NCBI GenBank assembly: GCA_036266975.1
Contig: DATAWZ010000064.1
Coordinates: 1 to 27,006 of the forward strand
From: DATAWZ01 sp036266975
GTDB taxonomy: Bacteria > Actinomycetota > Thermoleophilia > Solirubrobacterales > Solirubrobacteraceae
Reading direction: 5' to 3'
Length of the DNA: 27,006 nucleotides
Positions 7,935-15,300 of the stretch are shown here, piece by piece (within the stretch, counting starts at the first letter, position 1; each line of letters begins with the position of its first letter). The notes beneath the pieces are model-generated. The model saw nothing but the letters and a program-made list of their open reading frames with translations. It was not told where the DNA came from and did not search any database. A program made the translations under genes and the position numbers.

Positions 7935-8039
7935 CCGTCACGCCGCGGGCCGCAGCGTCGCGACCGGAGGAGGCCGATCGGGCGCACGGTGCCGGGGCGC
8001 CAGCCCCGGGCGATGGGCCGGAGGCTGCCCGCTCTGCGT

Positions 8040-8277
8040 GCCCGCCGAGGCGGCTTGGCGCTGGTGGAAGCACATCTCCGACCCGGCGCTGTGGACCAAC
8101 GAACGCACTTTTTTTTTGAGCTCTACGGCCAGCGCTGCAGGGTCGCGCACACCGCGCGGCGCCTGGGCGTGGCGGTCGCGGGCGGCGTGCTGCTCGGCCT
8201 GCTCGCCACGCGCGAGGTCGAGGCGTCGATGCGGCGATGCGCGGTTCATCGATCTCTACGCGCCTGCCATGCTGTGA
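8040..8277 (+). pseudogene. TetR family regulator remnant (C-terminal half)
   Basis: Pieces of a TetR ligand-binding domain lie in several frames: PAEAAWRWWKHISDPALWTN then ER-FFELYGQ, LQGRAHTARRLGVAVAGG, LLGLLATREVEA and a final FIDLYAPAML with TGA at 8275-8277. These match the WKHLSDPALWP...FFELYGQALQG signature common in one actinobacterial TetR group. At least three frame changes are needed, one at a run of nine T (8109-8117). No helix-turn-helix is found upstream, so the N-terminal half is missing and the gene cannot make a working repressor as read. It ends 2 bases before the SDR start, suggesting it once preceded that gene in an operon. Confidence 0.72.
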
Positions 8278-8279
8278 GC

Positions 8280-9005
8280 GTGCCCGCCCCACCGCGCAGC
8301 GCGATCGTCTTCGGCGCGCGCAACCTCGGCCACGCGATCATCGAAGCGCTCGTGGCCGACGGCTGCGCGGTCACCGGCGTGGCTCGGTCGGAGGCGACGC
8401 TGCAGGGCGTCAGCGAGGCCGGCGCGCGACCCCAGCGCGCGGACATCACCGACCCGGCCAGCGTGCGGGCCGCGCTGGCCGGCGCCGCCGAGGCGCAGGG
8501 CCCGCTCGACCTCGCGGTCAACGCCGCCTCGCCGTACGCCGGCGGCGGCGGGCCGTTCGGCGGTGGCCCGATCGCCGACACCGCGCCGGACGCCTTCGAT
8601 CGCTGGACCAGCCGGCCGGCCCAGGGCGCCTTCTCGTTCCTGTCGGCGGCGGGGCGCTTCACGCTCGACCAGCGACGGCCGGCGACGCTCATTCAGGTCA
8701 CCGGCGGCTCGGCGCGCCGCGCGATGCCCGGCCGCGGGCTGTGGGCCGCCGGGTCGTTCGGCGTGCGGGCGATCACCAACGCCGCGGCGCTCGAGCTGCG
8801 CCCGCAGGGGATTCAGGTCGTGCTGCTGATCATCGACGCGGGCATCGAGCCGCGCAGCGGCGAGGTGCGCGCCGGCGCGAGCCGCGACGCGCTGGCCGAC
8901 GCCGACCGGATCGCCGACGCGGTCCTCTTCCTGGCCCGTCAGGACCCACGGGCGGCGACCCACGAGCTGACGATCACGCCGCTGGCCGAGGGCTGGACGC
9001 CCTGA
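8280..9005 (+). CDS. Short-chain dehydrogenase/reductase-like protein without YxxxK
   Basis: A 241-residue Rossmann-fold SDR. The nucleotide-binding turn is GARNLGHAI (residues 12-20), with D at ADITD and NAAS at about residue 81 in place of NNAG. The catalytic region reads LWAAGSFGVRAI: the positions normally held by Tyr and Lys of YxxxK are Trp155 and Ser159. The C-terminal part (ELRPQGIQVVLLIIDAGIEP) follows the usual SDR pattern. Reductase activity by the standard mechanism is therefore doubtful; a binding, regulatory or altered catalytic role is possible. The GTG at 8280 is 2 bases after the TetR-remnant stop. The TGA directly abuts the convergent amidotransferase stop, with no base between. 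Confidence 0.82.
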   Translation: MPAPPRSAIVFGARNLGHAIIEALVADGCAVTGVARSEATLQGVSEAGARPQRADITDPASVRAALAGAAEAQGPLDLAVNAASPYAGGGGPFGGGPIADTAPDAFDRWTSRPAQGAFSFLSAAGRFTLDQRRPATLIQVTGGSARRAMPGRGLWAAGSFGVRAITNAAALELRPQGIQVVLLIIDAGIEPRSGEVRAGASRDALADADRIADAVLFLARQDPRAATHELTITPLAEGWTP

Positions 9006-9857
9006 TCAGCTCTGCGACGTGGCGGCCTGCCCGCGCAGGTCGGCGAGCGTGAGCGGATGGGCGGGCGGATCGGGCAGCACGATGCTCGAGCTGATCCGCG
9101 GCCCGGGGTCGACCCGCAGCAGCTCGCCGGGCTCGAGCGCCCGCCAGCGCGAATCGGCGTCCATCGGCTCACTGGCGATGACGACCGCCGGGTGCTCGGC
9201 GAGCTCGGCCGAGCGCACGCGCACCGTGCCCGCGGCGCTTGCGTGGTCGAGGTGGCGCCCGCCGCCGGGGCGGTCGAGCACGTGCAGCTCGTGGGTCTCG
9301 GGGTAGCGCAGCGCCCACACCGACTCCGGCGTGGCGAGTAGGACGTTCAGCGCGAACAGCGGCAGGTGCTCGGCCACCCAACGAGCGGCGGCGGTCAGCC
9401 CCGCGGTGAGGTCGCCGCCGCGCGCCTCGGTCTCCTTGGTGACCAGGGCAAAGAAGCGCTCGGAGTCGGTGTCCCCGGCGACGAGCGAGCGCTGATCGCC
9501 CAGATGCTGCTCGAGCGAGGGCAGGTCCTCGATCACGCCGTTGTGCGCGAACAGGCGGCCGTGCTGCGCGAACGGGTGGGTGTTGTTGGCCACCAGTCCG
9601 CCCGTCGAGGCGTAGCGGATGTGCGCGATGAACGTCGGTGAGCAGGCCTCACGCGCCTCGCGCGCGAACGCGCGGTCCTCGTAGGCGGCGATCGGCTGCT
9701 TCTCCACCACCGGGCTGCCGTCCGGGGCGAAGTAACCCAGGCCCGTCCCGTCGGGCTCACGGCGGCTCTGGGCGGCGAGGCTGTCCTCGGCGTCCAGCAG
9801 CCAGAAGGTCGCGTTGACGCGACGCGGCGCGCCGGACATCCCGAACAGACGACACAT
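9006..9857 (-). CDS. Class II glutamine amidotransferase (EgtC/YafJ-like)
   Basis: The 283-residue protein begins MCRLFGMSG. Removal of Met1 exposes Cys2 as the N-terminal nucleophile of the Ntn-hydrolase fold. Other family marks are EPDGTGLGYF, FIAHIRYASTGG (about residue 79), NTHPFAQHGRLFAHNGVIED (about 92-111) and GDTDSERFFAL. The domain is stand-alone, as in EgtC (gamma-glutamyl hydrolysis in ergothioneine synthesis) and YafJ. No egtB or egtD lies nearby, so the substrate is not set by context. It is divergent from the Nudix gene across a 27-base gap. Confidence 0.9.
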   Translation of the reverse strand: MCRLFGMSGAPRRVNATFWLLDAEDSLAAQSRREPDGTGLGYFAPDGSPVVEKQPIAAYEDRAFAREAREACSPTFIAHIRYASTGGLVANNTHPFAQHGRLFAHNGVIEDLPSLEQHLGDQRSLVAGDTDSERFFALVTKETEARGGDLTAGLTAAARWVAEHLPLFALNVLLATPESVWALRYPETHELHVLDRPGGGRHLDHASAAGTVRVRSAELAEHPAVVIASEPMDADSRWRALEPGELLRVDPGPRISSSIVLPDPPAHPLTLADLRGQAATSQS

Positions 9858-9884
9858 CGGCGCTCACCGTATCGTTGCGCGCCG

Positions 9885-10355
9885 ATGGCTGCGCTGTGGG
9901 AGATCCCGCGGATCCCGGCGTCCGCCGGCGTGATGGTCTTCGACGGCCGGGGGCGCTTGCTCGTCCTGAACCCGACCTACAAGAACCACTGGACGCTCCC
10001 CGGCGGAATGGTCGAGGCCGACGGCGAGACGCCGTGGGAGGCTGCGCAGCGCGAGACGCGCGAGGAGTGCGGCCTGCGGCTGCAGACCGGCCGGCTGGTG
10101 TGCGTCGACTTCCTGCGGCCCAAGGAGCGCCGCCCGGGCGGGATGCGGTTCCTGTTCGACTGCGGGATGATCGGCGAGGAGCAGCTCGCCGCGATCGTGC
10201 TGCAGCGACAGGAGATCTCCGAGCACCGCCTGGTCGAGCTGCAGGAGGCGCAGCGGTTGCTCAGCGGACCGGTGCGCCGGCGCGTGCACGCCGCGGCGCG
10301 CGCCGTGCAGTGCGTCTATCTCGAGGACGGCCGGCCGGCGCCCGGCGTTGGCTGA
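9885..10355 (+). CDS. Nudix hydrolase
   Basis: A 156-residue Nudix protein: VMVFDGRGRLLVLNPTYKNH leads into the Nudix box GGMVEADGETPWEAAQRETR-EECGL (about residues 40-64). The REtrEE catalytic core is intact. The spacing from the first Gly to Glu is one residue longer than the textbook G-x5-E, a variant common in actinobacterial members. Such enzymes cleave nucleoside diphosphates linked to another moiety; the substrate is not predictable here. The start ATG follows the 27-base gap shared with the amidotransferase gene, and the stop is 6 bases from the convergent cupin stop. Confidence 0.9.
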   Translation: MAALWEIPRIPASAGVMVFDGRGRLLVLNPTYKNHWTLPGGMVEADGETPWEAAQRETREECGLRLQTGRLVCVDFLRPKERRPGGMRFLFDCGMIGEEQLAAIVLQRQEISEHRLVELQEAQRLLSGPVRRRVHAAARAVQCVYLEDGRPAPGVG

Positions 10356-10361
10356 GAGACG

Positions 10362-10754
10362 CTACTCGCCGTCGGGCCAGGCGACGTCGGCCATCACGCC
10401 ATCGCCGTCGACCGGCTTGGGGCCGCCGACGCAGATCAGGTCGAGCCCGTCCGGGCCGGCCTCGAACGCCCGCACTACCTCCGGCGCGCAGCGCACCACA
10501 TCCCACCGGCGCAGCTCGACGAGCTCGCCGTCGAGCAGCACGCGACCGGAGCCGGAGACCACGACGTAGGCCTCCTCCTGCTCGCGGTGGCTGTGCGCGA
10601 ACGGGCTGCGCAGGTTCGCGCTGTAGCGGAACAGGCTCACGCCGAGGTCGCGCGAGTCCAGGTGCTTGCGCGCGAAGCGTCCCTCGACGCCCGGCGCGCG
10701 CGCGCCCGCCGAGTCCTCCACTTCCAACAGGTTCACGGTCGAGAAGCTGGACAT
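10362..10754 (-). CDS. Cupin domain protein
   Basis: A 130-residue single-domain cupin. Motif 1 is visible as FAHSHREQEEAYVVVSGSGRV, with two His and a Glu as likely metal ligands. Motif 2 is weaker (LRRWDVVRCAPEVVRAFEAG), where the usual His is replaced. This suggests a three-ligand or altered metal site. The ATG at 10754 is preceded by a strong AGGAGGAA ribosome site; an upstream in-frame start at 10796 has no such signal. No pathway is assigned. Confidence 0.83.
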   Translation of the reverse strand: MSSFSTVNLLEVEDSAGARAPGVEGRFARKHLDSRDLGVSLFRYSANLRSPFAHSHREQEEAYVVVSGSGRVLLDGELVELRRWDVVRCAPEVVRAFEAGPDGLDLICVGGPKPVDGDGVMADVAWPDGE

Positions 10755-10823
10755 TCTTCCTCCTGCGCTCGGTCTGGTCGGGCTCTTTCGCGCCACCTTA
10801 GCTTGGCGGGGTAAGGTGATCCC

Positions 10824-11009
10824 GTGGGCATGCGGCGGACCTCACCGGACGAGACGCGCAAGGCGCTCGTGCGGCTGCTCTCCGGCGAGAGCGTGACGCT
10901 CAGCGCGCGGGCCGACGGGAAGATCGAGCTGACCCAGCCGCTTCCCGTCGTCCCCGACCGCGACGCCGGGCAGGACCCGGCCGCGGGCGAGGAGCCCGGG
11001 CCCGACTGA
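10824..11009 (+). CDS. Small hypothetical protein
   Basis: A 61-residue protein starting at GTG 10824 with AAGGTGA 5 bases upstream. The first half is a short basic helix and a hydrophobic strand (RKALVRLLSGESVTLSARADGKIELTQPL); the tail is acidic and Pro/Gly-rich (PDRDAGQDPAAGEEPGPD), probably disordered. I do not recognise a family. The 69-base gap to the divergent cupin holds both promoters, and the stop is 4 bases from the convergent acyl-CoA ligase stop. The good ribosome site and fit between neighbours support it as real. Confidence 0.6.
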   Translation: MGMRRTSPDETRKALVRLLSGESVTLSARADGKIELTQPLPVVPDRDAGQDPAAGEEPGPD

Positions 11010-11013
11010 TCGA

Positions 11014-12663
11014 TCAGCGCCGCTCTTCGGCGTACAGCCGTTCGATCTCGGCGGCGTAGCGATCGGCGGCCACCCGGCGCTTGAGCTTGAGTGTCGGGGT
11101 CACCACCCCCGACGCCGCGTCCCACGGCTCGCCCACGATGGCAAAGCGCTTGACCTGCGCCGGGCGCGCGAGCTGGCGGTTGGCCTGCTCCACGGCGTCG
11201 GCGATCACCGCGCGCAGTTGCGGGTCGCCGGCGAGCTCGGCCGGGTCCGCGCCGTCGCGCCCGTGCGCAGCGGCCCACGCGCGCGACTCGTCCGGATCCA
11301 GCGAGACGATCGCCGTCACGTAGGCCCGGCGGTCGCCCAGGGCCATCACCGGTCCGGCCAGGTGCGTCGCCGAGCGGATGAGGTTCTCGATGTTCGCGGG
11401 CGAGATGTTCTTGCCGCCGGAGGTGATGATCACCTCCTTCTTGCGATCGACGATCGTGATCATCCCGTCCTCGTCGATGTCTCCGATGTCGCCGGTGCGC
11501 AGCCAGCCGTCCGCGCCGATCGTCTCGGCCGTCTTGCTGGGCTGGCCGCGGTAGCCGAGCATCAGCACGTCCTCGCCGCGCACGAGGATCTCTCCGTCGG
11601 GCGCGACCTTGACCTCCACGCCGGCGAACGGGAAGCCGACGGTGCCCGGCTTGCTGCGCCCCACGCGGTTGCCGGAGATGACCCCCGAGGTCTCGGTCAT
11701 CCCGTAGACCTCGAGGATCGGGGCGCCGATGCGCTCGAAGAAGTCGAGCACCTCGACGTCCAGCGGCGCCGCCCCGGTCATCGAGACGGTGTCCGCGTCC
11801 AGCCCGAGGCGCGCGCGCAGCTCGGCGGGATCGTCGATATCGAGCCCCATCAGCATCGCTCGCAGCTTCTCCCAGATCCGCGGCACGCCGAGGAACACCG
11901 AGGGCCTGACCTCCGCCATGGTGGCGACGATCTGGCGGGGGTCGGCCAGATAGGTGATCGTCGCCCCCGTGCGCAGCGGCACCAGGTAGCCCCAAAGCCG
12001 ATCGGCGATGTGCGCGGGCGGCAGGTAGGAGATGATCCGGCGCGCCTGCGCGACGCGCGGATCGACGCTGTCGGCGGCGCGCCAGGTCGCCTGCAGGTTG
12101 CGGTGGGTGAGCTGCACGCCCTTGGGCGCGCCGGTCGTCCCCGACGTGTAGACCATGACCGCGACGTCGTCGAGCGAGACCGCGCGTGCGGCCACCTGCC
12201 CGTTCCACCCCGCCGGGCAGGCGTCGAGCAGCGGTGAGAGCCCCTCCGCGCCCGCGTCTGCGAGCACGATCACGTGCGGGTCGACCGTCGCCCGTGCGAC
12301 CGCCTCGCGCAGCACGGGCTCGAAGCGTGCCTCGGTGACCACGACCCGCACCGCGGCGTCGTCGAGCAGGTAGGCGATCTCGGCCACCGGCGAAGTCACG
12401 TAGATCGACATCGGCGTGCCGCCGGCGAACACCGCCGCCATGTCGACGAGCAGGAACTCGGGGCGGTTGACGAGCATCGTGGCGACGGTCTGCCCGCGGG
12501 CGACGCCGAGGCTGCGCAGGCCGCCGGCGAGCCGGTGCACCAGTTCGCGCGTCTGTGCCCATGTGCGCTCCTCGCCGGCCGGTGTGCGCTGTGCGATCCC
12601 CTCGCCGTGCGTGTCGACCGTGCGCTCGAGGACCTCTGCGGTGGTGATGATCTCCCGGCTCAC
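11014..12663 (-). CDS. AMP-dependent acyl-CoA ligase (long-chain fatty acid-CoA ligase type)
   Basis: A 549-residue ANL-superfamily ligase that adenylates a carboxylic acid and transfers it to CoA. All core motifs are present: YTSGTTGAPKG (phosphate loop, about residue 172), YGMTETSG, GWLRTGDIGDIDEDG, DRKKEVIITSGGKN, and near the end the catalytic Lys in TPTLKLKRR. The overall pattern resembles FadD15-like long-chain ligases. The GTG start overlaps the monooxygenase stop by 4 bases (GTGA), so the two are translationally coupled. In this cluster it would activate the acid released by ester cleavage. The exact acid is unknown. Confidence 0.92.
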   Translation of the reverse strand: MSREIITTAEVLERTVDTHGEGIAQRTPAGEERTWAQTRELVHRLAGGLRSLGVARGQTVATMLVNRPEFLLVDMAAVFAGGTPMSIYVTSPVAEIAYLLDDAAVRVVVTEARFEPVLREAVARATVDPHVIVLADAGAEGLSPLLDACPAGWNGQVAARAVSLDDVAVMVYTSGTTGAPKGVQLTHRNLQATWRAADSVDPRVAQARRIISYLPPAHIADRLWGYLVPLRTGATITYLADPRQIVATMAEVRPSVFLGVPRIWEKLRAMLMGLDIDDPAELRARLGLDADTVSMTGAAPLDVEVLDFFERIGAPILEVYGMTETSGVISGNRVGRSKPGTVGFPFAGVEVKVAPDGEILVRGEDVLMLGYRGQPSKTAETIGADGWLRTGDIGDIDEDGMITIVDRKKEVIITSGGKNISPANIENLIRSATHLAGPVMALGDRRAYVTAIVSLDPDESRAWAAAHGRDGADPAELAGDPQLRAVIADAVEQANRQLARPAQVKRFAIVGEPWDAASGVVTPTLKLKRRVAADRYAAEIERLYAEERR

Positions 12664-14261
12664 GCGAGCGCGAAGCCGTCGAACTCGCGGTCGGCCACCG
12701 CGGAGATCTCCTTGAAGTACTTGGCCGCGCCGCCGAAGTACACGAGCGTCGTGTGCGCCTTACCCGGGATGTTGGCGCCCAGATAGTAGGAGCCGACCTT
12801 CGCCGCATCGCCGAGCAGCGTGCCGTCGAGCAGCCGCTGCAACTGCTCGGCGAACGCGTCGACGGCCTGTGGCGTGGCCTCGATGGAGGCGTAGCCGTGG
12901 TCGCGCAGGTGCTCGATCGCGCGACCGACGAAGGCGACCTGACGGTCGATGAGGATCGGGACGTTGGCGAGCGGCCCGTGGGCGCCGGCGATCGTGAACA
13001 GGTTGGGGAAGCCCTCGATCGCCATGCCCAGGTAAGTGCGGGCGCCGCCGCGCCAGTCCTCGGCGATCGTGCGCCCCGCGCGACCGCGCACGTCCATCTG
13101 GGTGAGCGCGCCGGTGCCGGCGTCGAAGCCGACGGCGAACACGATGGCGTCGAGTTCGTACTCGCCGCCATCGGCGAGCCTGATCCCGCCCTCGGTGATC
13201 CGCTCGATCGGATTGCCGGCGACGCTGGCCAGGTGCACGTGGTCGCGGTTGAACGTCTCGTAGTAGTGGTGGCCGAGCGGAATGCGCTTCGCACCGATCG
13301 GATGGCCCTGAGGACAGAGCAGCTCGGCGGTCTGCGGGTCCTTGACGATCGTGCGGATCTTGTTGCGCACGAACTCGCAGGCAGCCTCGTTGGACTGCGC
13401 GTTCGCGGTGATGTCATCGAAGGTCTCGAAGATGAACCGGAAGCCGCCGGTCTCCCAACCGGCCTCGAAGATCCGCTCCCGCTCCTCGGCCGTGAAGTCG
13501 TCGGCGAACCGGTAGGTGCGCTGGATCGGGAAGGCGAACACCTGCCGCAGGCACTGCTCCCAGATCGCCCCGTAGTTGGCCTTGATCGCTCGTTGCTGGT
13601 GGTCCTCGAGCGGGTGGTTGCGGCTCGGGATCACGTAGTTGGCCGTGCGCTGGAAGACCGTCACCTCGGTGGCGGCATGGGCGACCTCGGGGATCACCTG
13701 CACGCCGGTCGCGCCGGTCCCGACCACGCCGACGCGCTTTCCGGTGAAGTCGACGCCCTCCTTCGGCCAGCGCGAGGTCTGGTACCAGTCGCCCCCGAAG
13801 GACGGCAGCCCCTCGAAGGGCGGCTCGTAGGTGACCGAGAAGAAGCCGGTGGCGGCGATCAGATAGGTGCAGTGAAACCGCTCGCCTGCCGCGGTGACGA
13901 CGCTCCAGCCGTTCGCCTCCTCGTCGTAGTGGGCGGCGACAACGCGCGTGGAGAACTGGATGTCACGGCGCAGGTCGAGTCGGTCGGCGGCGTGGCGCAG
14001 GTAGGCGTAGACCTCCTCCTGGGCCGGGAAGCGCGCGTTCCAGTCCCAGTCCTGCAGCAGCTCCTGGTCGAACCAGAAGCAGTACACCCACGATTCGCTG
14101 TCGGTCCGGGCGCCGGGATAGCGGTTCCAGTACCACGTGCCGCCGACATCGGTCCCGGCCTCGAGCACGCGCGCCGCGACGCCGAGCCGCCTCAGCTCGT
14201 GCAGCATGCGCAGCCCCGCGAAGCCGGCGCCGATGACGATGGCTTCATACTCGTCTCCCAC
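12660..14261 (-). CDS. Flavin-containing monooxygenase, Baeyer-Villiger type
   Basis: A 533-residue class B flavoprotein monooxygenase. The FAD motif GAGFAGL is near residue 12, followed by GGTWYWNRYPGARTD, a strong class B and Baeyer-Villiger mark. The NADPH motif GVVGTGATGVQ lies near residue 175. The fingerprint FxGxxxHxxxWP reads FGGDWYQTSRWP, so its His is Gln161. Such enzymes insert oxygen next to a ketone, making an ester or lactone. The GTG start at 14261 has no Shine-Dalgarno sequence, but a TATAAC box sits 7 bases upstream, suggesting a leaderless mRNA. The acyl-CoA ligase follows in the same operon. Confidence 0.9.
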   Translation of the reverse strand: MGDEYEAIVIGAGFAGLRMLHELRRLGVAARVLEAGTDVGGTWYWNRYPGARTDSESWVYCFWFDQELLQDWDWNARFPAQEEVYAYLRHAADRLDLRRDIQFSTRVVAAHYDEEANGWSVVTAAGERFHCTYLIAATGFFSVTYEPPFEGLPSFGGDWYQTSRWPKEGVDFTGKRVGVVGTGATGVQVIPEVAHAATEVTVFQRTANYVIPSRNHPLEDHQQRAIKANYGAIWEQCLRQVFAFPIQRTYRFADDFTAEERERIFEAGWETGGFRFIFETFDDITANAQSNEAACEFVRNKIRTIVKDPQTAELLCPQGHPIGAKRIPLGHHYYETFNRDHVHLASVAGNPIERITEGGIRLADGGEYELDAIVFAVGFDAGTGALTQMDVRGRAGRTIAEDWRGGARTYLGMAIEGFPNLFTIAGAHGPLANVPILIDRQVAFVGRAIEHLRDHGYASIEATPQAVDAFAEQLQRLLDGTLLGDAAKVGSYYLGANIPGKAHTTLVYFGGAAKYFKEISAVADREFDGFALA

Positions 14262-14268
14262 GTTGTTG

Positions 14269-14274
14269 GTTATA
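14269..14274 (-). promoter_or_regulatory. Candidate -10 box of the leftward monooxygenase promoter
   Basis: TATAAC on the minus strand ends 7 bases before the GTG start at 14261. With normal spacing, transcription would begin at or next to the G of GTG, giving a leaderless message. This fits the absence of a ribosome site, and leaderless mRNAs are common in actinobacteria. No convincing -35 hexamer is found at 16-18 bases. Confidence 0.5.
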
Positions 14275-14298
14275 CACGATGTCCACTGACTGTACGTC

Positions 14299-14327
14299 TT
14301 GACTCGTCAGCAGCGCTGACGTAGATT
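14299..14327 (+). promoter_or_regulatory. Rightward promoter with operator filling the spacer
   Basis: TTGACT (14299-14304) and TAGATT (14322-14327) form a good sigma-70-type promoter with a 17-base spacer. The spacer is itself a perfect inverted repeat: CGTCAGC, three bases, GCTGACG (14305-14321). A repressor bound there would exclude RNA polymerase. The start point would be near 14334, about 28 bases before the hydrolase ATG. The TetR at the end of this operon is the likely binder (inference). Confidence 0.72.
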
Positions 14328-14361
14328 TGACCGACACCGCCGACCCTGGGGAGGGGATCGC

Positions 14362-15276
14362 ATGGCAAGCGCGCAGAACGCCGAGGTCCACCGGATAAAT
14401 ACGCAGCTGGTGGCCGATTTCTTCGGCAAGCCCGACGCCGGGCCCGATCACTTCAAGCAGGTCTACGAGGCGTTTCTCGCGGGGCTCGAGGTTCCGGCCG
14501 ACGCGACGTTCGAGCACGTCGACGCCGACGGCGTACCCTCGATCTGGTGCTCGGCGCCCGGGGCGTCCCGCGACCGCGCGATCATCCACTACCACTCCGG
14601 CGGCTACGTCATCGGCTCGGCGGACGGATACCGCCAGTTCGGCGCGCGGCTGTCGGCCGCGACCGGCGTGCGCGTGCTGCTCCCCGACTACCGGCTCGCG
14701 CCCGAGCACCTGTATCCGGCGTCGGTCGACGACGGCCTGACCGCCTACCGCTGGCTGCGAAAGCAGTACGCGGCCAAGGGCACCGTCGTCACCGGCGACT
14801 CGGCGGGCGGCGCGATGACCATGTGCACGCTGCACTCGCTGCGCGCCGCCGGCGAGGAGATGCCGGCCGGCGCGGTGTGCATGTCACCGTACGCGGACCT
14901 CGCCGCCACCGGCGAGTCGGTTCACGCCAACAGGGACAAGGATCCGCTCATCGACCCCGAGCTGATCGCGGCCATGGCCGCGATGTACGTCGGCGACACC
15001 GGTGCCTCGCTGCAGGATCCGCGGGTCTCGCCGCTGTACGGCGAGTTTCACGACCTGCCGCCGATGCTGTTCCTGGTCGGCGACATCGAGTGCCTGCGCG
15101 ACGACGCACGGCGCTGCTTCGAGAAGGCCAAGGCCGCCGGGGTCGAGGCCATCCTGCACGAGGGTGCGGACATGGTCCACATCTGGCCGATCTTCGCCGA
15201 CCGCCTGCCCGAGGCCCGTGAGGCGCTCGCGATGATCGGGAGCTTCATCGGCGACCGCTTCAAGGCCGCCGTCTGA
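14362..15276 (+). CDS. Alpha/beta hydrolase (hormone-sensitive lipase family esterase)
   Basis: A 304-residue alpha/beta hydrolase. The HSL-type oxyanion motif HGGG appears as HSGG (residues 78-81) before YVIGSADGYR. YRLAPEHLYPA (110-120) is a typical HSL segment. The nucleophile is S147 in GDSAGG; the acid is likely the Asp in LVGDIECLRDD and the base the His in DMVHIW. It should hydrolyse a carboxylic ester. As first gene of the rightward operon, beside a Baeyer-Villiger-type monooxygenase, it is placed to open the ester that enzyme makes. The ATG is preceded by GAGGGGATCGC as ribosome site. Confidence 0.9.
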   Translation: MASAQNAEVHRINTQLVADFFGKPDAGPDHFKQVYEAFLAGLEVPADATFEHVDADGVPSIWCSAPGASRDRAIIHYHSGGYVIGSADGYRQFGARLSAATGVRVLLPDYRLAPEHLYPASVDDGLTAYRWLRKQYAAKGTVVTGDSAGGAMTMCTLHSLRAAGEEMPAGAVCMSPYADLAATGESVHANRDKDPLIDPELIAAMAAMYVGDTGASLQDPRVSPLYGEFHDLPPMLFLVGDIECLRDDARRCFEKAKAAGVEAILHEGADMVHIWPIFADRLPEAREALAMIGSFIGDRFKAAV

Positions 15277-15300
15277 CCGTCTGGGCAAGAGGAGAGAGAG

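Larger units (their letters stand above)
7591..8039. other. Non-family segment between the LCP domain and the TetR remnant
   Basis: No frame on either strand gives a recognisable protein here, although long frames stay open because of base composition. The stretch 7600-7930 looks less GC-rich than its surroundings and contains two 45-nt palindromic elements. The LCP gene loses its normal end at the left edge, and a TetR gene without its DNA-binding half begins at the right edge. The simplest reading is an insertion or deletion scar. I see no transposase remnant and no clear flanking target-site duplication. Confidence 0.5.

Noticed and set aside
10733..13417. Minus-strand frame of 894 codons over the ligase and monooxygenase
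   Set aside because: It is out of frame with both intact enzymes and reads as Arg/Ser/Thr-rich noise.
12753..14324. Plus-strand frame of 523 codons opposite the monooxygenase
   Set aside because: Antisense shadow; the leftward frame has FAD and NADPH motifs and a matching neighbour overlap.
14245..14835. Minus-strand frame extending into the hydrolase gene
   Set aside because: It covers the divergent promoter region and the 5' part of a clear esterase gene; no domain is visible.
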